Assembly (NCBI RefSeq): GCF_018917865.1
Contig: NZ_JAHLPM010000004.1
Location: 186,001-250,000 of the forward strand
DNA: 64,000 nucleotides
Source: Tissierella simiarum
Lineage (GTDB): Bacteria; Bacillota; Clostridia; Tissierellales; Tissierellaceae
Reading direction: 5' to 3'
Every line of letters starts with the position of its first letter. Position 1 is the first letter of the stretch. The translations under genes and the position numbers were made by a program. The notes below the pieces were generated by a model. It searched no databases. It was not told the DNA's origin and saw only the letters and a program-made list of their open reading frames with translations. Positions 55,456-64,000 of the stretch are shown here, one piece after another.

Positions 55456-56385
55456 TTAGATTAAGATAACTCCTTCTTCTATTCGATTACCTCTTAAATA
55501 GTCTTTAACAAGAAGTTTCTTCTTTCCAGGAAATTGTATTTCCTCAATAACAACACATTTGTCTAAAGCGTTGACAAATATTCCTTCATCTGTTACTAAA
55601 ACTATCTCTCCATCTTTACCCTCTTTAAACTTATCTACTAATTTCACTTTATGAATTTTAACAATATTACCATTATAGACTGTATATGCACTTGGCCGTG
55701 GCTTTAATCCTCTAACTAGATTTTTAATATTTTCTCCATCTTTTCCCCAGTTGATTCTACCAATTTCTTTGCTTATCATGGATGCATAAGTAGATAATTT
55801 ATTATCCTGAGGGACTTTAATTACTCTATTATCTTTTATTCCCTCTAAAGCTTCTACTATTAACTCACTACCCAAAAGAGCTAATTTATCATGAACTATT
55901 TGAAAATCATCCTCTTCATTAATAGGTATTTCTTTAGATAAAATCATATCTCCTGTATCTAAGCCTTCTGCCATTTCCATAATAGTAATACCAGTTTCTT
56001 TCTCTCCATTAATTATCGCCCAGTTAATAGGTGCTGCTCCTCTATACTTTGGCAACAATGAAGCATGAACATTTATACAACCATATTTAGGCATATCCAA
56101 TATTTGCTTTCTTAAAATTTGCCCATAGGCTGCCACTACAATAAAATCTGGATTTAACTTTTTCATTTTTTCTATAGATTCAGCACTATTTACATTGTCT
56201 GGCTGATAAACTTCTAACTCTAATTCTAAAGCCTTTTCCTTAACGGCTGTAGGTTGAAACTTTTTACCCCTCCCTTTTGGTTTATCCCTTTGAGTAATAA
56301 CTAAAGCTATATTATAACCTTTATTGTATAGGGACTCCAGTGTAGGTACAGCAAAATCTGGTGTTCCCATAAAAATTATATTCAT
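55456..56385 (-). CDS. fmt: Methionyl-tRNA formyltransferase
   Basis: Fmt formylates initiator Met-tRNA. The 309-residue protein has MNIIFMGTPDFAVPTLESLY, the catalytic region NVHASLLPKYRGAAPINWAIINGE near 108 and the C-terminal OB-like domain with PRPSAYT. ATG at 56385 follows GAGGTGTGTT. It is 9 bases after def, the usual pair. Confidence 0.98.
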   Translation of the reverse strand: MNIIFMGTPDFAVPTLESLYNKGYNIALVITQRDKPKGRGKKFQPTAVKEKALELELEVYQPDNVNSAESIEKMKKLNPDFIVVAAYGQILRKQILDMPKYGCINVHASLLPKYRGAAPINWAIINGEKETGITIMEMAEGLDTGDMILSKEIPINEEDDFQIVHDKLALLGSELIVEALEGIKDNRVIKVPQDNKLSTYASMISKEIGRINWGKDGENIKNLVRGLKPRPSAYTVYNGNIVKIHKVKLVDKFKEGKDGEIVLVTDEGIFVNALDKCVVIEEIQFPGKKKLLVKDYLRGNRIEEGVILI

Positions 56386-56394
56386 AACACACCT

Positions 56395-56856
56395 CTATTC
56401 TATATCATCTTCTATTTCTTCTATTATTTTATCTATGAAGAGTATGCCATTAAGATGATCAATTTCATGGCATAATGCTCTAGCCAATAAGCCAGTTCCT
56501 TCTATTTCTTTTGCCTCTCCTTTTTCATTTAAATATTTTACCTTAACCCATTCAGGTCTTTTAACAGTACCGCTTCTATTAGGTATACTCAAACATCCTT
56601 CTGCATCTATGACTTCTCCATTTTGTTCAATTATTTCTGGATTAATTAGTTTAAGTACTCCCTCTCCCACATCTATAACTATTACTCTTCTTAATACTCC
56701 TACCTGAGGTGCAGCAAGTCCTACTCCTTCTGCTTCATACATAGTATCAACCATATCCTCTAGTAATATTTTAATTCTATCATTTATTTCAGTAATTTCC
56801 CTTGATACTTTTCTTAAAATAGGATCATCAGATAATCTAATTTGTCTAATTGCCAT
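56395..56856 (-). CDS. def: Peptide deformylase
   Basis: Def removes the N-formyl group from nascent proteins. The 153-residue protein has all three motifs: GVGLAAPQ at about 44-51, EGCLS at 86-90 and HEIDH at 130-134, giving the Cys and two His metal ligands. ATG at 56856 follows AGGAGGAATTAAT. It is 11 bases after priA. Confidence 0.98.
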   Translation of the reverse strand: MAIRQIRLSDDPILRKVSREITEINDRIKILLEDMVDTMYEAEGVGLAAPQVGVLRRVIVIDVGEGVLKLINPEIIEQNGEVIDAEGCLSIPNRSGTVKRPEWVKVKYLNEKGEAKEIEGTGLLARALCHEIDHLNGILFIDKIIEEIEDDIE

Positions 56857-56867
56857 ATTAATTCCTC

Positions 56868-59345
56868 CTACAATATTGAATTTGGATTTATATCTATACT
56901 AAATTTAATATTATCAAAATTTAAATTATATGTATTTAATATACATATTCTATTTATAATGTTTCTTAAACTATTAATATATTGGCCCTCAACCTTAATT
57001 AAAATTTGCCATCTATAATTATTTTTAATTCTCTCTAAAGGTGCTGGATATGGACCAATTACATATTTAAATAAATCTTCTTTATTAATGCCTTCTATCT
57101 CATTAATAATTATATTGTAAACTTCTTTAGCTATGGATGCAACCTTACTATTATTTTCACCATAAATTAATATGCTTATTAAATTAATAAATGGAGGATA
57201 TAGAAATTCCTTTCTTAAGGCAATTTCAGCATTATAATAACTTATATAATCATGTTCCTTAGCATATTGAATACTGTAATGTTCCGGACTATAGGTTTGA
57301 AGAATCACCTTGCCTTCAAAGTCACCTCTACCAGCTCTACCTGCCACTTGAGTTACAAGTTGAAAAGTTCTTTCTGGTGAACGAAAATCAGGCAAATTTA
57401 ATGTAGTATCAGCTGCAATGATACCCACTAAAGTAACATCTTTAAAATCTAACCCTTTAGACACCATCTGGGTGCCTATTAATATATCTATATTTTTTTT
57501 CTTCATATCATCTAGTATCTTTTCATAACTGCCTTTTTTAGTAGTTGTATCCATATCCATTCTCATAATTCTGCTTTGAGGAAACAACTTTCTAGCATAT
57601 TCTTCAACTTTTTCAGTTCCAACTCCAAAATATTTTATGTAGTTACTTTTGCAAACAGGACATATCGTCGGTGGATTAATAGCAACCCCACAATAATGAC
57701 ATATTAACTTATTTGTATTTCTATGATAAGTCATAGATATATCACAGTTATTACATTTTACTACATATCCACATTTTCTACAGGAGACAAAAGTTGAAAA
57801 ACCTCTTCTATTTAAAAATAATATAATTTGCTTTTTATTGATTAAATTTTTTTCTATTGCTTCATAAAGTTCTTTGCTAAACATGGATTTATTTCCATTA
57901 TCCAACTCTTGTCTCATATCTATAACTTTGACTTGTGGTAAAGTAGTGTTGTTTATTCTTTCTTCTAATTTTAATAAAGTAATATCTCCCATTAAACTAT
58001 TATAATAAGTTTCTATAGATGGAGTGGCAGACCCCATAACTAAATAAGCTTTTTCTAACTCACATCTTTTAGCAGCTACTTCAATAGCATCATATTTGGG
58101 ATTTTGACTTGATTTATAAGTTGTTTCATGCTCCTCATCAATTATTATTAAACCTAAATTATTAAATGGAGCAAAAACAGCAGATCTAGCACCTACTACT
58201 ATCTTTACCTTTCCTTCTTTAATTCTTCTCCACTCATCAAATCTTTCTCCTTGTGATAATTTGCTGTGTAAGACTGCCACCTTATTGCCAAATCTTCCTA
58301 CAAATCGTTCTATGGTTTGAGGCGTTAAAGATATTTCAGGGACAAGTATAATAGAATCTCTCCCAAGCTTCAATATTTCTTCAACTAGCTGTAAATATAT
58401 TTCAGTTTTCCCACTACCTGTTACACCATGAATCAAGAACTTATTTCCCTCTTCATTTTGATTAATAGAATCTAAAATTCTTTGAAAAACCTTTCTTTGG
58501 CTATTAGATAATGTATGTTTCTTATAATATTCAATATTGTTTTTTATAGGATCCCTATTTACTTCCTTATTAAAAATATGAATAATACCTTTCTTCTCTA
58601 GAGCTTTTATAGTTGCTAAAGTAGTATTTAGTTCTTCAATTAAGCTTTTCAAAGAAGTTTCTTTAATATTATATAAATATTCTCCAATTTCTAATTGTTT
58701 AGGACTTCTACTTCCAATAAGTTCTTTTACTTTTATAAGAGGTATATCCTTTACTAAAAATCTTACCCACTTTTCATACTTTTTTTCAACAGTAGTTTTA
58801 ATATCTATTGTAGTTTCAATAATACCCATATCTTCCAGACTATTTAACACTTTATTTATATTCACTATTTTACATTTTTTCTTCAAGTCCTCAAGAAGTA
58901 TCTTTTTTTCATTTTCTATGACATACAAGAGTTTCTTTTCATCCTCATTTATTTTCATAATATCAATTTTGCTATTATTTATTAATTCAACAAAAGTGTT
59001 TACCTGTTTAAAATCTCCTGGAGGAAGTACTGGTTGAAAAGCATCTATATAAGAAGATAGATAGTTTTTGCTTATCCACAAGCTTAACTCTATTAATTCT
59101 TTAGATATTAAAGGTTTATCATCTAAAACATCAATTATTCGTTTTAATTTATAATCTTCTTTAAAAAAATCCTCAATTCTAATGACTATTCCCTTTATCA
59201 TTTTATTTCCTATTCCAAAAGGAACTATTACTCTCATTCCTTCTTTCACAACACCAACTAGATCTCCATCTATTAAATAGGTAAAAGGTTTATCTACTTG
59301 AGAAGCTTTATTATTAACTATAACTTGTGCAAATTGTTTGTCCAA
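56868..59345 (-). CDS. priA: Primosomal protein N' (replication restart helicase PriA)
   Basis: PriA recognises stalled forks and reloads the replisome. The 825 residues comprise a DNA-binding N-terminus ([24 protein letters not shown]), Walker [13 protein letters not shown] near 309, [10 protein letters not shown], and a zinc region with eight Cys ([22 protein letters not shown]). It ends in a C-terminal domain with PPFINL. The start is TTG at 59345, ten bases after AAGGA. It follows coaBC across a terminator-like hairpin. Confidence 0.97.
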   Translation of the reverse strand: MDKQFAQVIVNNKASQVDKPFTYLIDGDLVGVVKEGMRVIVPFGIGNKMIKGIVIRIEDFFKEDYKLKRIIDVLDDKPLISKELIELSLWISKNYLSSYIDAFQPVLPPGDFKQVNTFVELINNSKIDIMKINEDEKKLLYVIENEKKILLEDLKKKCKIVNINKVLNSLEDMGIIETTIDIKTTVEKKYEKWVRFLVKDIPLIKVKELIGSRSPKQLEIGEYLYNIKETSLKSLIEELNTTLATIKALEKKGIIHIFNKEVNRDPIKNNIEYYKKHTLSNSQRKVFQRILDSINQNEEGNKFLIHGVTGSGKTEIYLQLVEEILKLGRDSIILVPEISLTPQTIERFVGRFGNKVAVLHSKLSQGERFDEWRRIKEGKVKIVVGARSAVFAPFNNLGLIIIDEEHETTYKSSQNPKYDAIEVAAKRCELEKAYLVMGSATPSIETYYNSLMGDITLLKLEERINNTTLPQVKVIDMRQELDNGNKSMFSKELYEAIEKNLINKKQIILFLNRRGFSTFVSCRKCGYVVKCNNCDISMTYHRNTNKLICHYCGVAINPPTICPVCKSNYIKYFGVGTEKVEEYARKLFPQSRIMRMDMDTTTKKGSYEKILDDMKKKNIDILIGTQMVSKGLDFKDVTLVGIIAADTTLNLPDFRSPERTFQLVTQVAGRAGRGDFEGKVILQTYSPEHYSIQYAKEHDYISYYNAEIALRKEFLYPPFINLISILIYGENNSKVASIAKEVYNIIINEIEGINKEDLFKYVIGPYPAPLERIKNNYRWQILIKVEGQYINSLRNIINRICILNTYNLNFDNIKFSIDINPNSIL

Positions 59346-59361
59346 TTATGATCATTCCTTT

Positions 59362-59402
59362 TTCTTTAAAAAGGAGAAGCTAGATAAGATAATCTAGCTT
59401 CT
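59362..59402 (-). terminator. Terminator overlapping the coaBC stop
   Basis: AGAAGCTAGAT, which contains the coaBC TAG, pairs perfectly over 11 bp with ATCTAGCTTCT, followed by CCTTTTTAAAG on the minus strand. Confidence 0.75.
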
Positions 59403-60602
59403 ATTTTTTAAAATATTTGATACCTTATCTAAAATTATCTTTGCAACATCTTTTTTATGCATTAAAGGATAGTCATTACTATTACCATCCTTATCTATTA
59501 TTGTAACAATATTGGTTTCAGTTTTAAAACCTGCACCTTCTTGCGTAACATCATTAGCTACAATAAAATCAAAGTTTTTCTTTTTCATTTTTTCTGTGGC
59601 ATACTCAGATAAATTATTGGTTTCAGCAGCAAATCCAACTATTATTTGCTCTTTTTTACGTTTGCCAAAATAAGCAGCAATATCTGGATTTCTAATATAA
59701 TCTATTGTTAATTCATCTTGCTCTCCTGGTTTTTTCTTTATCTTTATAGGACTAACAGTTTTAGGCCTATAATCTAAAGGAGCTGCGGATTTTATTAAAA
59801 CATGACAAGTATCAAAATATTCTCCAACAGCATCTAACATTTCCCTTGTGGTTTTCACATTTACAACCTCTATCCCTTTAGGTGGTATAAGAGGGGTATT
59901 TCCAGATATTAGTATTACCTCAGCACCTCTATCTGCAGCTTCTTTAGCAATACTATATCCAGTTTTTCCACTAGAAAAATTGGTCATATATCTTACAGGA
60001 TCTAGAGGCTCTATAGTAGGACCAGCTGTTATAACTATTCTTCTACCAATTAAATCTTTTTTCACAAAACTACTTATAACGTATTCTACTATATCAGCAG
60101 GCTCTGCCATTTTCCCCTCACCATAATCACCACAAGCAAGTAAACCAGTTTGGGGCTGAATAAATTCATAACCAAGATTTTTTAACTTATCCATGTTTTC
60201 TTTCACTATAGGATTTTGATACATAGCAGTATTCATGGCAGGAGCAAATATGATCTTAGCTTTAGAAGCCATTACTACTGTTGTTAATAAATTATCTGCT
60301 ATCCCATTAGCAATTTTACCTATAGTATTAGCTGTAGCTGGCGCAATTAAAATCACATCTGCCTTTTGTGCCAAAGAAATATGTTCTATATCATAATTTT
60401 TTAACTCTTTAAACATATCCATATGAACTAGATTATGAGATAAAGATTGGAAAGTTAAAGGTGTAACAAAATTAGCTGCACCTTCTGTCATGATCACTTC
60501 TACATTGGCATTTTGTTTTTTTAATTTACTAACCAAGTCCGCAGCTTTATATACTGCTATTCCTCCTGTGACTCCTAATACTATAGTTTTATCCCTCAAC
60601 AT
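59394..60602 (-). CDS. coaBC: Bifunctional CoaBC (PPC decarboxylase/PPC synthetase)
   Basis: CoaBC makes 4'-phosphopantetheine from phosphopantothenate and cysteine. The 402-residue protein has an N-terminal flavoprotein decarboxylase (VTGGIAVYKAADLVSKL, PAMNTAMYQNP near 125, PQTGLLACGDYGEGKMAEP) and a C-terminal synthetase (ITAGPTIEPLDPVRYMTNFSSGKTG). The ATG at 60602 is five bases after AGGTG; the ATG one codon earlier is closer. It follows rpoZ by 8 bases and supplies substrate for coaD. Confidence 0.97.
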   Translation of the reverse strand: MLRDKTIVLGVTGGIAVYKAADLVSKLKKQNANVEVIMTEGAANFVTPLTFQSLSHNLVHMDMFKELKNYDIEHISLAQKADVILIAPATANTIGKIANGIADNLLTTVVMASKAKIIFAPAMNTAMYQNPIVKENMDKLKNLGYEFIQPQTGLLACGDYGEGKMAEPADIVEYVISSFVKKDLIGRRIVITAGPTIEPLDPVRYMTNFSSGKTGYSIAKEAADRGAEVILISGNTPLIPPKGIEVVNVKTTREMLDAVGEYFDTCHVLIKSAAPLDYRPKTVSPIKIKKKPGEQDELTIDYIRNPDIAAYFGKRKKEQIIVGFAAETNNLSEYATEKMKKKNFDFIVANDVTQEGAGFKTETNIVTIIDKDGNSNDYPLMHKKDVAKIILDKVSNILKNRS

Positions 60603-60610
60603 CATATCAC

Positions 60611-60820
60611 CTACTTAATACTATTAATATTTGGTCTAGTATAAGATATTTTTCCTTCAACCATCTCTTCTATAGCTATACTAACTGGTTTCTTAGATGT
60701 AGTTTCTATTAAAGGTTTAGCACCATCTACTAATTGTCTTGCCCTTTTTGCTGTAAGCATGACTAAAGTATATCTACTATCTCCTTTGTTTGATAAATCG
60801 TTTATAGATGGATTTAACAT
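60611..60820 (-). CDS. rpoZ: RNA polymerase omega subunit
   Basis: The 69-residue protein has the omega pattern RYTLVMLTAKRARQLVDGAKP and KKPVSIAIEEMVEGKI. It promotes RNA polymerase assembly. ATG at 60820 follows GGGAGGAATAAC. It sits between gmk and coaBC, its standard position. Confidence 0.95.
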   Translation of the reverse strand: MLNPSINDLSNKGDSRYTLVMLTAKRARQLVDGAKPLIETTSKKPVSIAIEEMVEGKISYTRPNINSIK

Positions 60821-60832
60821 GTTATTCCTCCC

Positions 60833-61435
60833 TTATGAAATAATCTTTTCTCTAATATTATTATGGCGTTTCACTTTTAATTTCTCTGCAGTAATTATAG
60901 ATTCAATATTTTTTACTGCTTCATCAAGCTTATCATTAATAACAAAATAATCATATTCATCAACAAATTCTAGCTCTTTAAATGCATTAGTGAATCTCCT
61001 ATTTATATCTTCTTCAGTTTCTGTTCCTCTCTTAATTATTCTGTTCCTAAGTTCACTCATAGTTGGAGGCAATAAAAATATGAAAACTGCCTCTGGATAA
61101 TTTTCTTTCACCTGCATTGCTCCTTGGACATCAATTTCTAAAAGTACTATTTCTCCTTTATCAACTTCCTCTAATACAAATTCCTTTGGAGTACCATAAT
61201 AGTTATTATGAACTAATGCATATTCTAAAAATTCATCTGCTTTCGCCATGTTTTTAAACTTTTCTTCTTCAATAAAGAAATAGTTTAATCCATCTGATTC
61301 TCCAACCCTAGGCTTCCTAGTAGTCGCTGAAACAGAATAAATAATATCTTCATTTCTACTTAGTAACTCCTTACTTACAGTTCCCTTTCCGCATCCGGAA
61401 GGACCTGAAATAACTAATAAGAATCCTTTAGACAT
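60833..61435 (-). CDS. gmk: Guanylate kinase
   Basis: Gmk phosphorylates GMP to GDP. The 200-residue protein has the P-loop SGPSGCGKGTVSKELL near 10, SATTRKPRVGESDGLNYFFI (GMP-binding) and EIDVQGAMQVKENYP. ATG at 61435 follows AGGGGTATAA. It is 12 bases upstream of rpoZ and follows remA, a typical Bacillota order. Confidence 0.98.
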   Translation of the reverse strand: MSKGFLLVISGPSGCGKGTVSKELLSRNEDIIYSVSATTRKPRVGESDGLNYFFIEEEKFKNMAKADEFLEYALVHNNYYGTPKEFVLEEVDKGEIVLLEIDVQGAMQVKENYPEAVFIFLLPPTMSELRNRIIKRGTETEEDINRRFTNAFKELEFVDEYDYFVINDKLDEAVKNIESIITAEKLKVKRHNNIREKIIS

Positions 61436-61450
61436 TTATACCCCTACTTT

Positions 61451-61717
61451 CTAATTTAAGTCAGTGTTTGTTCCATCTTTAGTGCTAAGTCTATGGGCCA
61501 CTGTTTCTGGTTGAACAGCAGATAAAATAATATGATCACTATCTGTAATTATTACAGCTCGTGTTCTTCTACCGTAAGTAGCATCTATAAGAACCCCTTT
61601 ATCTCTAGCTTCCTGTATCATTCTTTTAATTGGTGCTGATTCAGGACTTACTATAGCAATTATTCTATTTGCAGAAACAATGTTTCCAAATCCTATGTTT
61701 ATTAACTTGATTGACAT
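61451..61717 (-). CDS. remA: Extracellular matrix regulator RemA (DUF370)
   Basis: The 88-residue protein reads [28 protein letters not shown], then [23 protein letters not shown], the RemA consensus. In Bacillus, RemA is a ring-forming DNA-binding activator of biofilm matrix and osmoprotection genes. ATG at 61717 follows AAGGAGGTAAAATTA. It lies between yicC and gmk as in Bacillus. Its targets here are unknown. Confidence 0.96.
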   Translation of the reverse strand: MSIKLINIGFGNIVSANRIIAIVSPESAPIKRMIQEARDKGVLIDATYGRRTRAVIITDSDHIILSAVQPETVAHRLSTKDGTNTDLN

Positions 61718-61736
61718 TAATTTTACCTCCTTAAAA

Positions 61737-62618
61737 CTACTCTACATTTTGTACTTGTTCTCTAATTTTTTCAATTTCACTCTTTATTTCAACTACCAAG
61801 TTAGAAATTATTAAATCACTGGCTTTAGATCCAATAGTATTAATTTCCCTATTCATTTCCTGAACTAAAAAATCCAATTTTCTACCTATAGGTTCATTTT
61901 CTTCTAATATAGATAAAAACTGTTTTATATGACTTCTCAATCTCACTATTTCCTCATTAATATTACTTTTATCGGCAAAAAACACTACTTCACAATTAAA
62001 TCTATCTTCATCAACATTCACATCTGCATCAAGAAGCTCTCTTATCCTCTCCTTAAGTTTATCTTTATATTCCAATACCACTAAAGGAGATCTCTCTTTT
62101 ATTTTTGATACCATATCCTCAATTTTATCTAAATTAGACTTTATATCCTCTTTTAGTTCTTCTCCTTCAGATTCCCTCATTCTTATAATATCTTCAAGCG
62201 CCATATTTAAAGCTTCCTTTAGACAATTCCAAGCCATATCTTCGTCAAGTTCTCTTCTTTCAGTTTTAACTACTTCGGACATATTGAGAATATTAGATAA
62301 TCTTATATCGTCTTCGATACCTAATTCCATTAATATCTCCTCTAAAGCCACTTTATAGGACTTAGCTAATGGAATATCAACTTTAATATCTATAGCTGAC
62401 TCATTTATATACTCTAAATTAATAAATGTTTCTACTCTGCCTCTATTAATCTTTTCTTTTATAGTTTTCTTTACCTTTTCTTCTAAATAATTTATATGTT
62501 TAGGCATTTTCACTACAATATCATTATATCTATGGTTAACTGCTTTTATTTCAACTTTAAAATTATGTATTCCATCAGTATTTTCACCTCTGCCAAATCC
62601 AGTCATACTCCTTATCAC
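61737..62618 (-). CDS. YicC family endoribonuclease
   Basis: The 293-residue protein begins [10 protein letters not shown], then [20 protein letters not shown] and a C-terminal DUF1732 region with [20 protein letters not shown]. YicC proteins are RNases that degrade some small RNAs in E. coli. The start is GTG at 62618, eight bases after GAGG; an in-frame GTG three codons upstream overlaps the site. It leads the yicC-remA-gmk-rpoZ group. Confidence 0.95.
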   Translation of the reverse strand: MIRSMTGFGRGENTDGIHNFKVEIKAVNHRYNDIVVKMPKHINYLEEKVKKTIKEKINRGRVETFINLEYINESAIDIKVDIPLAKSYKVALEEILMELGIEDDIRLSNILNMSEVVKTERRELDEDMAWNCLKEALNMALEDIIRMRESEGEELKEDIKSNLDKIEDMVSKIKERSPLVVLEYKDKLKERIRELLDADVNVDEDRFNCEVVFFADKSNINEEIVRLRSHIKQFLSILEENEPIGRKLDFLVQEMNREINTIGSKASDLIISNLVVEIKSEIEKIREQVQNVE

Positions 62619-62670
62619 TATGCTCACCTCTTTCCAAAAATTTATAACCTTAATATTTCTTTAATTTGCT

Positions 62671-62699
62671 ATTATACAATTTATTAAAAAAATAAGCTA
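62671..62699 (-). promoter_or_regulatory. Likely promoter of yicC-remA-gmk-rpoZ
   Basis: A perfect TATAAT (62676-62671) lies 52 bases upstream of the yicC start. The -35 region 17 bases further upstream (TAGCTT) is a poor match. Confidence 0.5.
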
Positions 62700-62744
62700 C
62701 TATTTGTTACGAAATTTTAATATTTAACTAAGAAAACACCTATT

Positions 62745-62779
62745 AGTTTATTCTTTAATGAGAAAATGGTATACTCTTA
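62745..62779 (+). promoter_or_regulatory. Possible promoter of rqcH
   Basis: TTTATT, 17-base spacer, TATACT about 35 bases before the rqcH start. Only moderately close to consensus. Confidence 0.4.
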
Positions 62780-62811
62780 TTAATCTATTTTTAATTTTTG
62801 GAGGAATCAAT

Positions 62812-64000
62812 ATGTCATTTGATGGAATAGTTACAAAAGCTGTTATTAAAGAATTACAGGATACATTATTAGGCGGTCGAATAGATAAAATATATCAACA
62901 AGAAAAAGATGAAATTTTAATTCATATTCATAGTAAAGGAGTTAATCATAGACTAATTATTTCTGCTAGCAGCAATAATTCTAGGGTATATCTTACTAAT
63001 CACTCAAAGAAAAATCCAGCTTCACCTCCGATGTTTTGTATGCTTTTAAGAAAACATTTAACTGGCGGAATAGTCTTAAATATCGAGCAATATAATATGG
63101 ACAGAGTAATTTTTATAGACATTAGTGCTGTAGATGAATTAGGTCAGCCTACGGAAAAAAGACTTGTTATAGAAATCATGGGGAAACATAGTAATATAAT
63201 CCTTATAGATAAGTCTTCTTTTAAAATTATCGACTCAATAAAACGGGTTTCGGAAGATATTAGTAGGGTCAGACAAGTATTACCCGGTATGATATATGAA
63301 TATCCACCTATTAAGGATAAAGTAAATCCCTTAGTCGGTACTAAGGAAGACTTTTTAAATTGTTTTGAAAATAGTAATAAGAATATGGCAGTTTATAAAT
63401 TTTTCTACCTTAATTATATAGGTCTTAGCCCCTTAATTAGTAAAGAAATTTGTTTTAATTCCAACCTTGATATTGATAGATCTCTAGGTAGTTTGTCAGA
63501 ATCTAATAAAGAAACCTTGTATAATTCGTTTCACGCTATTATGGAAAAGGTTAGAAATAACGAATTCACTCCAGTGACTATAAGTTCAAGTTTAGGAACT
63601 GAGGTATTAGCATTTCATAGTTTAGATATTAATCAATTTGGAAAGTCTAATAAAGATTTTTCTTCTTCTATTAGTGTATTACTAGATAATTACTACCGTA
63701 CTAGAGATACACTAGATAGAATTGGTCAAAAATCTCAATCTATTAAAAGATCTATACAAGTTAAGTTAGAGAGATCTTTAAATAAATTAACTAAACAAAA
63801 AGAAGAATTATTAGAAAGCGAAGATAGGGAGAAATACAAAGTATACGCAGATTTAATTTCTGCCAATATATATAAAATAAATAGAGGCATTGATTTTGTA
63901 GAATTAGAAAACTTTTATGATGAAAATTTAAATAAAATAAAAGTTCCTTTAAATGTAAAGTTATCTCCTATAGATAATGCTCAAAAATACTATAAAAAAT
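62812..64000 (+). CDS. rqcH: Ribosome-quality-control protein RqcH (NFACT/FbpA family), truncated by window end
   Basis: RqcH binds stalled 50S-peptidyl-tRNA and adds C-terminal alanine tails that mark the peptide for degradation. The visible 396 residues begin MSFDGIVTKAVIKELQDTLLGGRIDKIYQ, with SARVYLTN-like NSRVYLTNHSKKNPASPPMFCMLLRKHLTGG, MGKHSNIILID and the start of the coiled coil near 300. ATG at 62812 follows TTGGAGGAATCAAT. The gene is divergent from yicC and continues past the right edge, so the C-terminal NFACT-R domain is not seen. Confidence 0.95.
   Translation, partial: MSFDGIVTKAVIKELQDTLLGGRIDKIYQQEKDEILIHIHSKGVNHRLIISASSNNSRVYLTNHSKKNPASPPMFCMLLRKHLTGGIVLNIEQYNMDRVIFIDISAVDELGQPTEKRLVIEIMGKHSNIILIDKSSFKIIDSIKRVSEDISRVRQVLPGMIYEYPPIKDKVNPLVGTKEDFLNCFENSNKNMAVYKFFYLNYIGLSPLISKEICFNSNLDIDRSLGSLSESNKETLYNSFHAIMEKVRNNEFTPVTISSSLGTEVLAFHSLDINQFGKSNKDFSSSISVLLDNYYRTRDTLDRIGQKSQSIKRSIQVKLERSLNKLTKQKEELLESEDREKYKVYADLISANIYKINRGIDFVELENFYDENLNKIKVPLNVKLSPIDNAQKYYKK

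Noticed and set aside
1-64000. tRNA, rRNA, CRISPR, transposase or phage genes
   Set aside because: I saw no cloverleaf-like CCA-ended sequence, no regularly spaced repeats and no transposase or integrase protein in any frame.

Overview
The window is a chromosomal segment from an AT-rich, spore-forming, flagellated Gram-positive bacterium. It is most likely a clostridial or Tissierella-like member of the Bacillota; the exact genus cannot be read from the sequence. Evidence: very low G+C, strong AGGAGG-type ribosome binding sites with many TTG starts, a fli/flg operon, codY, the sporulation gene ylbJ, a PASTA-domain Ser/Thr kinase, remA, rqcH and a gene order matching known Bacillota backbone blocks. 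Nearly all genes are on the minus strand. The exceptions are tmcAL (34836), ylbJ (37077), rpmB (46017) and rqcH (62812). There are no rRNA or tRNA genes, insertion sequences, prophage genes or CRISPR arrays.

Layout, left to right (minus-strand transcription runs right to left). 1-8723: basal-body and export end of a flagellar operon, flgB-flgC-fliE-fliF-fliG-fliH-fliI-fliJ-(MotE-like)-fliK, with fliK cut by the left edge. 8724-9123: a 400-base gap full of inverted repeats between codY and flgB. 9124-16716: codY, hslUV, topA, dprA, comM. 16791-20675: yraN, a detached FlhB C-terminal-like protein with a FliK-like partner, rnhB, rbgA, rplS. 20779-32440: trmD, rimM, khpA, rpsP, ffh, ylxM, ftsY, smc, an Elp3-like radical SAM gene, rnc, acpP, plsX. 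32664-39799: rpmF, yceD, ackA, tmcAL, patatin, ylbJ, a coiled-coil gene, coaD, rsmD; this is the Bacillus ylbH-ylbN cluster with ackA inserted and two genes inverted. 39867-46208: recG, a fakA-like kinase, asp23, a CBS/CorC membrane protein, rpmB. 46262-47911: a small membrane ORF, thiN and thiT behind a TPP riboswitch. 47912-62618: the rpe-rsgA-prkC-prpC-rlmN-rsmB-yugP-fmt-def-priA-coaBC-rpoZ-gmk-remA-yicC block. 62812-64000: start of rqcH.

Most of the window is housekeeping: translation and ribosome assembly, protein targeting, chromosome organisation, DNA repair and uptake, CoA, phospholipid and thiamine metabolism, and Ser/Thr phosphosignalling. The least explained parts are the repeat-rich flgB leader, whose 20/22-base inverted repeat resembles in position and arm length the invertible flagellar switch of Clostridioides difficile; the FlhB-stub/FliK-like pair; an unusually long MotE-like protein; a 20-bp perfect hairpin abutting the ylxM ribosome binding site; a 9-bp tandem repeat in prkC; and two very small ORFs. 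Starts were set from Shine-Dalgarno spacing, so many coordinates differ from the longest open frame.
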